Of a DNA stretch of 64,000 nucleotides, positions 1 to 8,977 are shown piece by piece. The DNA is from Floridanema aerugineum (lineage in GTDB: Bacteria > Cyanobacteriota > Cyanobacteriia > Cyanobacteriales > Aerosakkonemataceae). How positions within the stretch are numbered: position 1 is the stretch's first letter; the number at the start of each line of letters is the position of its first letter. The stretch lies in the NCBI RefSeq assembly GCF_041929345.1, contig NZ_JBHFNQ010000028.1, positions 30,098-94,097 of the forward strand. The letters run 5' to 3'. The notes beneath the pieces are model-generated. The model was not told the origin of the DNA. It searched no databases and worked only from the letters and a program-made list of their open reading frames with translations. A program made the position numbers and the translations under genes.

Positions 1-924
1 GATTTTACTGCGAGTTAACCCCCAACCTAAAGTGCTTGGATCGCTTAAAAAGTAAAGCATTAGCATATCAACAAATACGCCGCTAAAACCGACTATAGCA
101 AAGCGCAAAAAGCGACCCACAGGCCAAAGGGAAAAGCGCAATCTGAGCAAATGTTGAATATATTCTATGTATTCTTTTCCGGTAACTTTACTTTCACCAT
201 GTTGGCGTTCTTGGAAAACATAGCCGACTTCAGCTATCCAACGGATTTTTCCTCTACCTAACACTTCAATGAGGATTTTATAACCCAAAGGATTCATTTC
301 TCGACCAGCAACACAGGCGCGACGTACTAAAAAATAACCTGTCATGGGGTCAGAAACTCGACTTACCACTTCTGGACAAATAACTAATCCTAAAAGTTGT
401 GCGCCACGAGATAAAAACCGCCGAGTAATACTCCATTCACTCACACCACCGCCTTCTACGTGACGACTGGCGATCGCTAAATCTGCCCCCCCTTCAATTT
501 CTCCCCAAAGCTGCAACAATAACTCTGGGGGATGCTGAAGATCGCCATCTATCACTCCTAAAACATATCCCCTCGCCACTTGCCAGCCACGAATTACCGC
601 TGTTGAAAGTCCCCTTTCTTCCACTCGTCGCATCACTCGCAATTGTGGGTACTCCGAAATTAACTGTGCTGCCAATTCCCAAGTACGATCGGGACTATTA
701 TCATCCACCACAATTAGCTCATAAAGTCCCGGCATCACTTCATCGAGCAAATGGCACAATTGTTTAATTAGCCGCTTAATGTTTTTCCCTTCGTTATAAG
801 TCGGAACAACCAAGGAAAACAACAGCGACTCACCCCCCACAAACACAGGCGCAGGTGGTAAAGCCGGAACTACCAAAGCGCCTGAAGGTGTTGTTACCAG
901 TAAACTAGATTGGCTAATATTCAT
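1..924 (-). CDS. Family 2 glycosyltransferase (DPM1-like) with start of a GtrA domain, partial
   Basis: This reading frame is open to the window edge, so the C-terminus is missing (308 codons seen). Translation begins MNISQSSLLV. A GT-A domain follows, with VVPTYNEG, the nucleotide-binding VVDDNSPDRTW and the metal-binding IDGDLQHPPE. These are the signatures of dolichol-phosphate mannose synthase-type enzymes, which move a sugar from a nucleotide donor to a polyprenyl phosphate. From about residue 275 the sequence becomes membrane-like (RFLRFAIVGFSGVFVDMLML), the start of a GtrA-type domain thought to flip or anchor the lipid-linked sugar. It is divergent from the next glycosyltransferase. 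The sugar and the acceptor cannot be told from the sequence. Confidence 0.9.
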   Translation of the reverse strand, partial: MNISQSSLLVTTPSGALVVPALPPAPVFVGGESLLFSLVVPTYNEGKNIKRLIKQLCHLLDEVMPGLYELIVVDDNSPDRTWELAAQLISEYPQLRVMRRVEERGLSTAVIRGWQVARGYVLGVIDGDLQHPPELLLQLWGEIEGGADLAIASRHVEGGGVSEWSITRRFLSRGAQLLGLVICPEVVSRVSDPMTGYFLVRRACVAGREMNPLGYKILIEVLGRGKIRWIAEVGYVFQERQHGESKVTGKEYIEYIQHLLRLRFSLWPVGRFLRFAIVGFSGVFVDMLMLYFLSDPSTLGWGLTRSKI

Positions 925-1227
925 TAGAGCCAGATTTTAACTATCCAAAAATACGAATTCAGACTTTAACGATAAACCAATCCAGGTTCACAATGCTACT
1001 TTTTTTCCTCTTGCGACAATTTAGAGGATAGAAGACAAAGATAATTTGCAGTTTTTAGTCTGAATTTTCATGAGGCTAACAAAAATCTGTATAAAGATAG
1101 ATTCTCCAGTTTTTATTTACTCATATTCTTATTTTATTTAGTCGTATTGTTTATTTTTTTTCGGAATCATCACTTATTAGATAAAGAGGTACTGCCTGTA
1201 TAGTGACATTGGTTATTAAGGTTCAAG
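925..1227. other. Divergent intergenic region between two glycosyltransferases
   Basis: About 300 bases without a gene. It is AT-rich with T runs around 1137-1160 and should hold the promoters of both flanking divergent glycosyltransferase genes. I see no hairpin terminator, repeat element or small ORF that I can support. Confidence 0.5.
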
Positions 1228-2316
1228 GTGATTAAAATTGATGAGCTAATCAAGTATTATTACTTGGCTGATGCTGGGAATTTTCGGTACAAAGACTGTT
1301 TTCTAGAGATGTTTACCATGGCTGATCGCACTAATCCTCCACAACTGTCTATAGTAGTGCCTCTGTACAATGAGGAATTGAATATTGATTATCTATTTCA
1401 ACGTTTAGAATCGGTACTGGAACGGTTGGGAAGTACTTATGAAATAGTTTGTGTAAATGATGGCAGTAGGGATAATACTCTTAAATGTTTGATAGACCAT
1501 CATTACCGTAATCCAGCGATTAAAGTAGTCAATTTGTCTCGCAATTTTGGTAAGGAAATTGCTTTGACTGCTGGGATTGATTACGCTGTTGGTGCAGGAG
1601 TAATTCCGATCGATGCTGATTTACAAGATCCGCCAGAATTAATCGGTGAATTGGTAGATAAATGGCGATTGGGTTATGATGTGGTTTATGCGACTAGGCG
1701 ATCGCGCCAAGGAGAAAGTTGGCTAAAACGCTTTACTGCTCTAGCTTTTTATAACACAATTGGTAAAATGAGTCGCGTTCCCATTCCTTCTAATACAGGC
1801 GACTTCCGTTTATTAGATCGTAAAGTAGTAGAAGCCTTGAAACAATTACCAGAAAGAACGCGATTTATGAAAGGTTTGTTTGCTTGGGTAGGTTTTAAAC
1901 AAACGTCTGTAATGTTCGATCGCCTTCCCCGATTAAAAGGTAAAACTACTTGGAATTATTGGAAACTGTGGAACTTGGCGATCGATGGCATTACCTCTTT
2001 TAGTTTATTACCTTTAAAAATTTGGACTTATATAGGTTTCGTTATTTCTTTAATTTCCTTCCTTTACGCCTCATTCTTAGTAATTCGTACCTTAATTTAT
2101 GGAGTTGATTGGCCTGGTTATGCTTCATTAATGGTAGCTGTACTTTTTTTGGGCGGCATTCAATTATTAACGCTAGGAATTATTGGCGAATATTTAGGTC
2201 GAGTTTATGAAGAAGTCAAAAATCGACCACTTTATTTAGTAAGAGAATTGTATGGTATTGAATCACAAACAGAACTAATTACTCCCAAAAGTCATATAGT
2301 TATTCACAAGGAGTAG
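1228..2316 (+). CDS. Family 2 glycosyltransferase, GtrB/ArnC-like, with two C-terminal membrane helices
   Basis: It probably transfers a sugar to undecaprenyl phosphate at the cytoplasmic membrane. The GT-A fold shows IVVPLYNEE, VNDGSRDNT, NLSRNFGKE and the DAD-type metal site DADLQDPPE. Two hydrophobic segments near residues 265-290 and 300-325 are typical of the GtrB/ArnC/CsbB group. The GTG at 1228 has AAGG six bases upstream. ATG codons at 1309 and 1318 lie closer to the usual family start, so the first ~30 residues are doubtful. The stop is followed at once by the DedA-like gene, suggesting co-transcription. The substrate is not identifiable. Confidence 0.88.
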   Translation: MIKIDELIKYYYLADAGNFRYKDCFLEMFTMADRTNPPQLSIVVPLYNEELNIDYLFQRLESVLERLGSTYEIVCVNDGSRDNTLKCLIDHHYRNPAIKVVNLSRNFGKEIALTAGIDYAVGAGVIPIDADLQDPPELIGELVDKWRLGYDVVYATRRSRQGESWLKRFTALAFYNTIGKMSRVPIPSNTGDFRLLDRKVVEALKQLPERTRFMKGLFAWVGFKQTSVMFDRLPRLKGKTTWNYWKLWNLAIDGITSFSLLPLKIWTYIGFVISLISFLYASFLVIRTLIYGVDWPGYASLMVAVLFLGGIQLLTLGIIGEYLGRVYEEVKNRPLYLVRELYGIESQTELITPKSHIVIHKE

Positions 2317-2320
2317 TAAA

Positions 2321-2980
2321 TTGAATTGGAAAAGCAGTATTTTTTTATTGACCTTAATCTGTCTAGTAGCGACAGGTTTGGCGATTTACTTATTGGGTGG
2401 AATTAACCCAAATCAATTACAACTTTGGGTGAAACAAGCTGGAATTTGGGCACCAATAATTTACATACTAATTTATACGATCGCCACCATTTTAGTCATG
2501 CCATCCACAGCATTAAACCTCACAGGCGGCGCAATATTTGGCCCTTGGTTAGGTACACTTTGGACAAGCATTGGCGCAATAGTTGCAGCGATAGTAGCAT
2601 TTATTTTTGCCCGCACCTCTGGCAGAGAATTTGTCGCCCGCAAACTCGCAGGAAAAGGGGAAGCAATGGATGCTCAAATGCGTCAAGGTGGCTTATTTTA
2701 TATGTTTGCCATTCGCTTATTACCCATTATTCCCTACGGATTAGTTAACTTTGCTGCTGGCTTAACTTCAATTAAGTTTCGTGACTATCTTTTAGGCACA
2801 ATTTTAGGCACAGTTCCCGGAATTTTACCCTTTGTACTATTAGGAAGTTCGGGTTTACAAGCCATTAGAACAGGTGATATTCTACCTTTATTTGGTGCAT
2901 TGGCATTAACTGGAATCCTAGTAGGTGGCGCAACTTGGTATCGTCGTCGTCGCCGCGATCCGAGAGCAAAATCAAAATAA
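2321..2980 (+). CDS. TVP38/TMEM64 (DedA-superfamily, VTT domain) membrane protein
   Basis: A 219-residue integral membrane protein. After a first helix (IFLLTLICLVATGLAIYLLG) come the VTT-domain features: the re-entrant GGAIFGPWLGTLWTSIGA segment, the F(A)RTSGREF turn and the RLLPIIPYGLVNFAAGLT segment. Family members are implicated in lipid or polyprenyl-phosphate movement across the membrane. It starts at TTG, supported by AAGGAG seven bases upstream inside the end of the glycosyltransferase gene; the two genes are four bases apart. That pairing fits handling of a lipid-linked sugar, but this is inference. The C-terminus is Arg-rich (YRRRRRDPR), probably cytosolic. Confidence 0.88.
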   Translation: MNWKSSIFLLTLICLVATGLAIYLLGGINPNQLQLWVKQAGIWAPIIYILIYTIATILVMPSTALNLTGGAIFGPWLGTLWTSIGAIVAAIVAFIFARTSGREFVARKLAGKGEAMDAQMRQGGLFYMFAIRLLPIIPYGLVNFAAGLTSIKFRDYLLGTILGTVPGILPFVLLGSSGLQAIRTGDILPLFGALALTGILVGGATWYRRRRRDPRAKSK

Positions 2981-3061
2981 ATCTTCCTAGATTCAACTGC
3001 TTTTTCTGCTCAAGTTAAGTCTAGGGCTTGTATCCTGCTTAGGATTTGGTCAAAATGAATA

Positions 3062-3170
3062 AACTTAGATCTTGCAGCAATGGAGGTTCTACCTCCTTTC
3101 ACCTCGTTCCCTGGTTGAACAAATGGAAAGAGAAACTCCAGGCTCCGCTCAGGAGTGCGCTGATCTCAGT
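3062..3170 (+). repeat. MITE-like repeat, copy 1
   Basis: This ~110-base element begins CTTAGATCTTGCAGCAATGG and ends GCTGATCTCAG. It matches the reverse complement of 53543-53661 over its length, including TCCGCTCAGGAGTGC, CTCGTTCCC and GAGGTTC(T/C)ACCTCC. The ends are inverted (AGATCTTGCA against its complement near the far end). It lies just before cofH and is open in the cofH frame, which makes the gene look longer than it is. Confidence 0.8.
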
Positions 3171-3200
3171 AAAGAAGTTCCGATCTCCAGAAGATATGCC

Positions 3201-4403
3201 ATGATTACTAAAACAGTTGATGCAATTCTCGATCGCGCCCTCGCAGGTTACGATATATCAGAAGCAGAAGGAATTTTACTTTTGCAGCAAACAGACGCAG
3301 ATATTATTGCTGCTATTCGTGAAACTGCTGACGAACTGCGAAAACGCCAAGTCGGAGACACAGTAACTTACGTCATTAATCGCAACATTAACTTTACCAA
3401 TATCTGCGAACAGCATTGTAGTTTTTGCGCCTTTCGCCGCGACGAAGGAGAAACAGGCGCTTATTGGTTAGATTTACATCAAATTTTAGAAAAAACTACT
3501 GATGCAATCCAAAGAGGTGCTACCGAAATTTGTATGCAGGGAGGACTTAACCCCAAAGCTAAACTTAATGGCACTTCTTTAGATTACTATCTTAACATAA
3601 TTAAAGGCATTAAAAACGCATTTCCCGACTTACATTTACACGCCTTTTCCCCGCAAGAAGTACAATTTATTGCTAGAGAAGATGGATTAACATATACTGA
3701 AGTAATCGCCGCTTTGCGAGATGCGGGAGTTGGTTCAATACCCGGAACCGCTGCGGAAGTTTTAGATGATGAAATCCGAAAGGTAATTTGTCCTGAAAAA
3801 ATTGATACTGCGACTTGGTTAGAAATTATTGGTACTGCACATAAATTAGGATTGCCTACAACTAGTACCATGCTTTCGGGACATATTGAAAAACCCGAAC
3901 AGCAAATCAAGCATTTTAGTTTATTACGAAAATTGCAACAAACTGCTAAAGAAAAAGGATTGATTGGTTTTACTGAATTTATTCTTTTGCCTTTTGTGGG
4001 ACAAGAAGCACCGAAGCCACTACGCCGCCGAGTTGGAAGAGATCAACCAGTTTTGTCAGATGCACTTTTACTAACTGCGGTAGCGAGAATTTTTCTAGGA
4101 AATTGGATTATTAACCATCAACCGAGTTGGGTAAAACTTGGTTTAGCAGGTGCAACAACTGCCTTAACTTGGGGTTGTAATGATATTGGTGGGACGTTGA
4201 TGGAAGAACATATTACCACAATGGCAGGTGCTCAAGGTGGTACTTGCATGGAAGTAGAAACTTTACAAGCTGCAATAAGTTCTTTAGGACGTAATGATCA
4301 GCAACGAGATACAGTTTATCAGCCATTAACAAAAAGCACATTTTCTATTCCAAATGGTGCGTTACGCTACGCTAACACACCCTACGGTGACTTTGGGGCG
4401 TAA
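3201..4403 (+). CDS. cofH: FO synthase subunit 2 (CofH), 5-amino-6-(D-ribitylamino)uracil--tyrosine 4-hydroxyphenyl transferase
   Basis: A radical-SAM enzyme that, with CofG, builds the deazaflavin FO (8-HDF), the antenna chromophore of cyanobacterial photolyases. The [4Fe-4S] site is CEQHCSFC (CxxxCxxC). Further family marks are YVINRNINFTN, EICMQGGLNP, HAFSPQEV, SIPGTAAEVL and TSTMLSGHIE. I choose ATG 3201 (MITKTVDAIL) because the frame upstream to TTG 3072 runs through a MITE copy; this gives about 400 residues, near the usual family length. The last ~20 residues (SIPNGALRYANTPYGDFGA) are encoded by a palindromic repeat inserted in the tail, and a second copy of the ancestral tail lies beyond the stop. 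Function should be intact because the core is complete. Confidence 0.92.
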   Translation: MITKTVDAILDRALAGYDISEAEGILLLQQTDADIIAAIRETADELRKRQVGDTVTYVINRNINFTNICEQHCSFCAFRRDEGETGAYWLDLHQILEKTTDAIQRGATEICMQGGLNPKAKLNGTSLDYYLNIIKGIKNAFPDLHLHAFSPQEVQFIAREDGLTYTEVIAALRDAGVGSIPGTAAEVLDDEIRKVICPEKIDTATWLEIIGTAHKLGLPTTSTMLSGHIEKPEQQIKHFSLLRKLQQTAKEKGLIGFTEFILLPFVGQEAPKPLRRRVGRDQPVLSDALLLTAVARIFLGNWIINHQPSWVKLGLAGATTALTWGCNDIGGTLMEEHITTMAGAQGGTCMEVETLQAAISSLGRNDQQRDTVYQPLTKSTFSIPNGALRYANTPYGDFGA

Positions 4404-4489
4404 TTATCAGCAACAAGATACAGTTTATCAACCACTAACAAAAAACAAATTTTGTAGGGTGCGTTAGCGCAGCGTAACGCACCATTTGG
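4287..4489 (+). repeat. Duplicated cofH tail, each copy followed by an inverted REP-like palindrome
   Basis: About 55 bases of cofH tail (4290-4344) recur at 4400-4454 with six mismatches. The first copy runs into a 36-base palindromic element (4350-4385, containing GGTGCGTTACG), the second into the same element in the opposite orientation (4454-4489, containing CGTAACGCACC), with two mismatches between them. The first element is translated as part of CofH; the second lies after its stop. Confidence 0.85.
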
Positions 4490-4595
4490 TAAAGGTCCAT
4501 TACGTTAAGCAGTTTTAAGAAGATTTGATGAAGTTGTTAGCGCAGAGATGCAACCGGGAATTCTAAGAGTGTGACACTCTAGTTCGGTTTTTTGT

Positions 4596-5126
4596 ATGTC
4601 CAAGTTGTTAAAGTTTGCCTTATTAACTCTAGCGCTACAACCTTTACCAGCACTAGCCCAAATTCAAACAGAATATGGTTTTCCCATCACGGAAACTTCA
4701 AGGTGGGATTTACCATGTCACATGATTACTAGTAAGGGAAATACTCTCGACTTGGCAAGGTTGTGTGGTGGTACTTCCAGTACTCCCAGAACAGTAACAA
4801 GATCTGTAACTCGAACGGCGCAGCGTGTTCCTGTTCGCAGAAAAAGACTTGGTTCTTCTGAATATGCAGCGCAATATGAGAAGTTGGCGGAAACTTATCC
4901 AGATGAAAGGGTGAGAAATATGCTTTCGTCCAGTTCTTCCGATCCTGAATCAGTATGTAAGCGATTGGAAGCAGGTAAAACTGTTGAGGAAATCCGAACT
5001 GAGGATATAGGAGAGTTAAGCCGAAATCCTTCCGGTAACTCAACTCGTGATAATGCGCGGAAGCAGGATATAGAAATTACTTTGAAAGTAGCACCTCAAT
5101 ATTATTGTCCAGAAGACAGAGATTAG
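4596..5126 (+). CDS. Small secreted protein of unknown function
   Basis: A 176-residue protein with a clear signal peptide (MSKLLKFALLTLALQPLPALA, cleavage likely after ALA). The mature part has cysteines in MPCHMI-like, RLCGG, SVCKR and YYCPED contexts, a basic Thr/Arg stretch (TPRTVTRSVTRTAQRVPVRR) and an ASYAAQYE-like region near residue 90, and it ends with a Cys-Pro motif. I do not recognise the family. The periplasm or an envelope location is inferred from the signal peptide only. A strong terminator follows at 5183, so it is probably a single-gene unit. Confidence 0.75.
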   Translation: MSKLLKFALLTLALQPLPALAQIQTEYGFPITETSRWDLPCHMITSKGNTLDLARLCGGTSSTPRTVTRSVTRTAQRVPVRRKRLGSSEYAAQYEKLAETYPDERVRNMLSSSSSDPESVCKRLEAGKTVEEIRTEDIGELSRNPSGNSTRDNARKQDIEITLKVAPQYYCPEDRD

Positions 5127-5182
5127 GTTTCTGCGAATACGCTACGAAAATCGATTAACTTTTGGCAAAATCCGAGTAAGTA

Positions 5183-5228
5183 CGATCGCGCAAACTGTCT
5201 CTTAGGCTACTGCGCGATCGTTTTTTTT
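5183..5228 (+). terminator. Rho-independent terminator
   Basis: A 10-bp perfect stem CGATCGCGCA/TGCGCGATCG (5183-5192 with 5211-5220) is followed directly by eight T residues. The stem contains a HIP1-type core. It ends the transcript of the small secreted protein. Confidence 0.9.
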
Positions 5229-5238
5229 CATCTATTTC

Positions 5239-5322
5239 AGGACTTACGCAGTCAGTCGGAAAAATTCTAAATGTACTGTCAATTCATGAATTGACACTAC
5301 ATTTAAATATTCTGCGTAATTC
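5239..5322. repeat. AGGACTTACGCA-type inverted repeat element
   Basis: It opens with AGGACTTACGCA and closes with TGCGTAATTCC, with an inner palindrome GTCAATTCATGAATTGAC near 5279-5296. The same end motif recurs at 42078, 55719, 61733 and 62250, so this is one member of a dispersed family. Confidence 0.7.
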
Positions 5323-5355
5323 CTCTATTTTTTCCTAGCAAAATCGTAGGGTGCC

Positions 5356-6465
5356 TCAGAAAGAAACTTCCGATTTCTTTTGCTTCTCTGCTATAAATTT
5401 TTTGAGAATTTTGTTACTTTTTAACGGCAACCAAAGCAGGGCTAAGTAGTCATTCTTTTTGACTAACTCCCAAATAAGTAAAGGAATTGCACAAGCAATA
5501 ATGAAGGCACTAACGTTATTGAAGTAGGTGTAATCATGAAATATCTTGGATAATAAACCCGATGCTTTCAATTGAAAGAATTCATGGAATATTAAAATAA
5601 ACATACTTCCAGCACCAATGTATGAAAGTGTCTCTCTTATGGCTTTATATTGGGAAATTAACTTAGAAAAACATAAGACAATATATATTCCACAAATTGC
5701 CTCTAAGGTAGATATTAGCAGATTGTCGTATCTTCTTTCACTCAGATCCATTGTATAGTTAAAGTAATAATGGCAAAACCAAAATCCGAACAAGCTCAAT
5801 GCCAAATATTGGTTTTTAACCTGGAAATCAAAAACCTGTTTTTTTAGCATAAATCCTAACAAAAAGAAAAATAAGCTAATTAGCAGGATATCCAAACTAA
5901 GAGGAAGACCACGCAGTAAATGTTCGCTAAAAATTTTGTCCAGAATAGTTGTATTATCAATCGGAATTTCCCAGAAACAATTAATACTGAGTATTCCTAT
6001 TAATAGGACAAATGACATCACACAAATCTGCAATAATTTGTTAATTTCACACAGATTAGTTACCTTTATAAGCAACCAGGAAAATATGAAAATAGCCCAA
6101 AGATGTGGGAGAAACCACAAAGGAGCCCATTCAGCAAGAATTGTATTCTCAGTTTCATAAACGAGTCCAGCGAGATATCTTATTGGTGAATAATTATGCG
6201 ACGGTACATAAATGGCTCCCACTATCATCAATGTCACTAAATATGGTTTGATAAGTGAGTCAAATTTGACCAGCATTAATTCTGTTATTTTGCCATTAAC
6301 CTTAAAGAACAATCCTGCTATAAAGAAGAACAATGGCAGATGAAAGGAATATATTATGTTGAATAATTCTCCTTTTTCGTTTAATACAATCTCGTTGTGA
6401 CCAAATACCACCAATAAAATTCCTAAACCTTTGGCTATATCAATATACTGTAGTCTACCATTCAT
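5356..6465 (-). CDS. Acyltransferase family 3 membrane protein
   Basis: An about 369-residue polytopic membrane protein. The N-terminus RLQYIDIAKGLGILLVVFGH carries the family's first-helix Asp and the conserved His, and YSFHLPLFFFIAGLFF is the second signature. About ten hydrophobic segments follow. Relatives O-acetylate or otherwise acylate surface sugars and exopolysaccharide. ATG 6465 is preceded by GAGG eight bases upstream; the GTG one codon earlier is less likely. The gene is visibly AT-richer than its neighbours and stands alone on the minus strand, which suggests transfer. The acceptor is unknown. Confidence 0.85.
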   Translation of the reverse strand: MNGRLQYIDIAKGLGILLVVFGHNEIVLNEKGELFNIIYSFHLPLFFFIAGLFFKVNGKITELMLVKFDSLIKPYLVTLMIVGAIYVPSHNYSPIRYLAGLVYETENTILAEWAPLWFLPHLWAIFIFSWLLIKVTNLCEINKLLQICVMSFVLLIGILSINCFWEIPIDNTTILDKIFSEHLLRGLPLSLDILLISLFFFLLGFMLKKQVFDFQVKNQYLALSLFGFWFCHYYFNYTMDLSERRYDNLLISTLEAICGIYIVLCFSKLISQYKAIRETLSYIGAGSMFILIFHEFFQLKASGLLSKIFHDYTYFNNVSAFIIACAIPLLIWELVKKNDYLALLWLPLKSNKILKKFIAEKQKKSEVSF

Positions 6466-6985
6466 CACTTTTACCTCAAAATCTCACATTTGTGTTCCTG
6501 TTTGGTAGTTGCACTCTAGAATGAACAATACTTATTTATGTGTATATATTACCAGGTTTGCTTACAGTATGTATAAAAAGTTACGAAGATCCATTAAAGA
6601 AATGATTCTAAATATAAGATTTTTTTAAAGTTATAAATATAGGGAAATTTCTCGAACAGCTACACCAAATATACAATCTCTTAACCAAATTTTTGGGAAT
6701 CTAAATACATTGACGAAGGAATTTTGCTTGGGTTTGAGTGCAAGCGTAAAAGCCAGCTTGGTATAATTGTTTCAAGTTAATTACCGAAGATTGTTGTTGA
6801 GTCATTGGCTGATAGATTTTAGGTTTTAGATTTTCATTCCTTCTACCTTGGAGCCGGGGAGTCTTGGAGCCTTGTTGCACCAATTTTGGGATGACTTTGG
6901 CTTGGGAATGGTAACATTATCAGGATAAGCCGATTCTATTGAAGTAAAAATCCCAAGCTTTGTCGGCAGTGGGAATTTCTTGATA
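6466..6985. other. Intergenic region with a possible tiny ORF
   Basis: About 520 bases between the acyltransferase and the DUF3352 gene. It is AT-rich from 6480 to 6710. A minus-strand frame at 6701-6883 could encode up to 60 residues; its part from MTQQQSSVINLKQLYQAGFY looks protein-like but I cannot assign it, and I do not call it a gene. No terminator or known RNA was seen. Confidence 0.4.
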
Positions 6986-8770
6986 ATGAGGAAAAAAAAT
7001 AAATCTTCTCTAATCCTAACTGTAGCTGCGATCGCCGCAATTATTAATGGCGGTGTTGCTGCTTACTGGGTAATAATGCAGGAAAAATCAATGCAGGAAA
7101 ACTTACCTGTAGGTGCTGCAATAATTCCCCAAGATGCTTTAATGGCGTTATCTGTTTCGACAAATGAGCGACAATGGCAACAGTTGCGCGAGTTTGGTAC
7201 CTCACAAAGTCAAGCTGGTTTTGAGCAAAGTTTAGCGAAGTTGCGCTCGCGCTTTCTCACTGCCAATGGTTACAATTATCAGCAACATATCCAACCTTGG
7301 CTAGGTCAACAAGTAACTATAGCTTTTTTGTCACCGCCGAAAAAAACCTCCCAGGGGAAACTTACTAAACAAATTACCCCTGCCACAGAATCAGAAAATT
7401 CGGAAACAGAAGCGCCAGAACCAGAAAAACAATCAGTGGTGATGGTATTACCAATTGATCACCCACTTCAGGCAAAACAAATATTAGAACAACCCCAAAG
7501 TCCGGTTAATAAAAATCAGTGGACTCAACGGGAATATCAAGGTGTGACGATTAAAGAAACCAAAGTAAATGAGGATGAAAGTTACTCAACAGCCGTTATT
7601 GATGGGCAATTTTTAGTAATTAGTACAGATAGTAGAGGGATCGATCGAGTAATTGATACCCACAAAGGAGGAGCATCTTTAGCCAACACTCCAGGTTACA
7701 GCGAAGCTTTGCAAAAAATCGCTGACAACCAATCTTTTGCTAAATTATATGTGAATATTCCCGCCGCCGCAGTAGCCGCAAACATCCCGGGGCAGGAAAT
7801 TTCTCCCCAAGGATTAGCACAAATTCAACAACAGCAAGGTTTGGCATCAAATATTATTTTAGAATCTCAAGGGATTAGGTTTAAAAATATTTCCTGGTTA
7901 AAACCAAATAGTCAAAGGAAATACCAAATAACCAATAATGCTGGAACGATGCCTCAACTATTACCAGCTAATACTTTAATGATGGTTTCGGGCGGAAACT
8001 TCAAACTGTTTTGGCAAGAATATGTCCAAGGTGCCGAATCAAATCCGATGACACCTTTTAAACCAAAGGAGTTAAGAAGTGCGGTAAAAAGTTTCACTGG
8101 GCTAGATTTAGAGCAAGATTTGGTTTCTTGGATGGGAGGAGAATTTTCTTTATCATTAATTCCGGCAAAGCCAGCAAATCAAGAAAATTCTCAATCGCCA
8201 AATATTGGCCCAGGTGTGGTGTTTATGGTGAAAACTAGCGATCGCCAAACTGCCGAAAAAAACCTGGCACAACTCAATGAAATAATGAGTGATAAATACA
8301 AATTTAAAGCTGAAAAAAGTCAATTAGCTAATCAACCAGTAGTTAATTTAGTCTCTCCAGAATTAGGAGTAAAAATTTCTCAAGGTTGGTTAGATGGCAA
8401 TATTGCCTTTCTAACTTTAGGCGCACCAATCACAGAAGAAATTCTGCCTCGACCCAAAAACAATCTAACTCAAAACGAATTATTCCGCAGCACAGTTCCT
8501 TCAGAACTTAAACCGAATAACGGTCACTTTTTCCTAGATATTGAACGAATGGGGGTAGATACTACAGCTAACTTGCTGAGTTTTCTATTGCGACTTTCAC
8601 CCGATATAACTACTCAAAATAACCTGAGAAATCAGCTTTCTCCCATGCAAGCAATAGGCGTTACCGCAGCAGTCAGCGACGAACGCAGTAGCCGCTTCGA
8701 CATTTTCGTGAAGTTGAAAAAAGTCAACGAAGGAGGAACTTTGCCAGCGCCTAATGCGCCGCCGAAGTAG
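6986..8770 (+). CDS. DUF3352 domain-containing protein
   Basis: A 594-residue protein of a family common in cyanobacteria and without a known activity. After a basic start (MRKKNKSS) a single membrane helix (LILTVAAIAAIINGGVAAYWV) anchors it, and the rest is probably periplasmic. DUF3352 features include PVGAAIIPQDALMALSVSTN, QPWLGQQVTIAFL and the later repeat-like halves with MPQLLPANTLMMVSG and DLVSWMGGEFSLSL. I take ATG 6986; a TTG two codons earlier also fits the frame. The linker at about 125-145 is Glu/Pro-rich. It is followed by a G-rich minisatellite rather than a terminator. Confidence 0.85.
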   Translation: MRKKNKSSLILTVAAIAAIINGGVAAYWVIMQEKSMQENLPVGAAIIPQDALMALSVSTNERQWQQLREFGTSQSQAGFEQSLAKLRSRFLTANGYNYQQHIQPWLGQQVTIAFLSPPKKTSQGKLTKQITPATESENSETEAPEPEKQSVVMVLPIDHPLQAKQILEQPQSPVNKNQWTQREYQGVTIKETKVNEDESYSTAVIDGQFLVISTDSRGIDRVIDTHKGGASLANTPGYSEALQKIADNQSFAKLYVNIPAAAVAANIPGQEISPQGLAQIQQQQGLASNIILESQGIRFKNISWLKPNSQRKYQITNNAGTMPQLLPANTLMMVSGGNFKLFWQEYVQGAESNPMTPFKPKELRSAVKSFTGLDLEQDLVSWMGGEFSLSLIPAKPANQENSQSPNIGPGVVFMVKTSDRQTAEKNLAQLNEIMSDKYKFKAEKSQLANQPVVNLVSPELGVKISQGWLDGNIAFLTLGAPITEEILPRPKNNLTQNELFRSTVPSELKPNNGHFFLDIERMGVDTTANLLSFLLRLSPDITTQNNLRNQLSPMQAIGVTAAVSDERSSRFDIFVKLKKVNEGGTLPAPNAPPK

Positions 8771-8827
8771 GGGAGATGGGGAGATGGGGGGATGGGGAGA
8801 TGGGGAGATGGGGAGATGGGGGGATGG
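8771..8827 (+). repeat. G-rich minisatellite (GGGGAGAT unit)
   Basis: Runs of GGGGAGATGGGG and GGGGGGATGGGG repeat from immediately after the DUF3352 stop codon. The same unit recurs at 32301-32336 and 53517-53535. At least four G tracts in a row could form a quadruplex. Confidence 0.85.
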
Positions 8828-8977
8828 GGAAGTTTATTAACTCAAAACTCAAAAAACGAAGCCAAGAACTCTCCCTACCTCCCTACCTCCCCTAACCGAA
8901 CCCACCTCTTCTTCCCAGTCCCTTATATCTTTGTGGTAATAAGCTGCCAGAATTAATACAGCGACAGATAAGACAAG

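Noticed and set aside
3072..3200. N-terminal extension of CofH
   Set aside because: The frame here is a MITE copy; the family start fits ATG 3201.
6701..6883. 60-residue minus-strand ORF before the DUF3352 gene
   Set aside because: Only its second half looks protein-like, with no clear ribosome-binding site and no family known to me. Not called as a gene.
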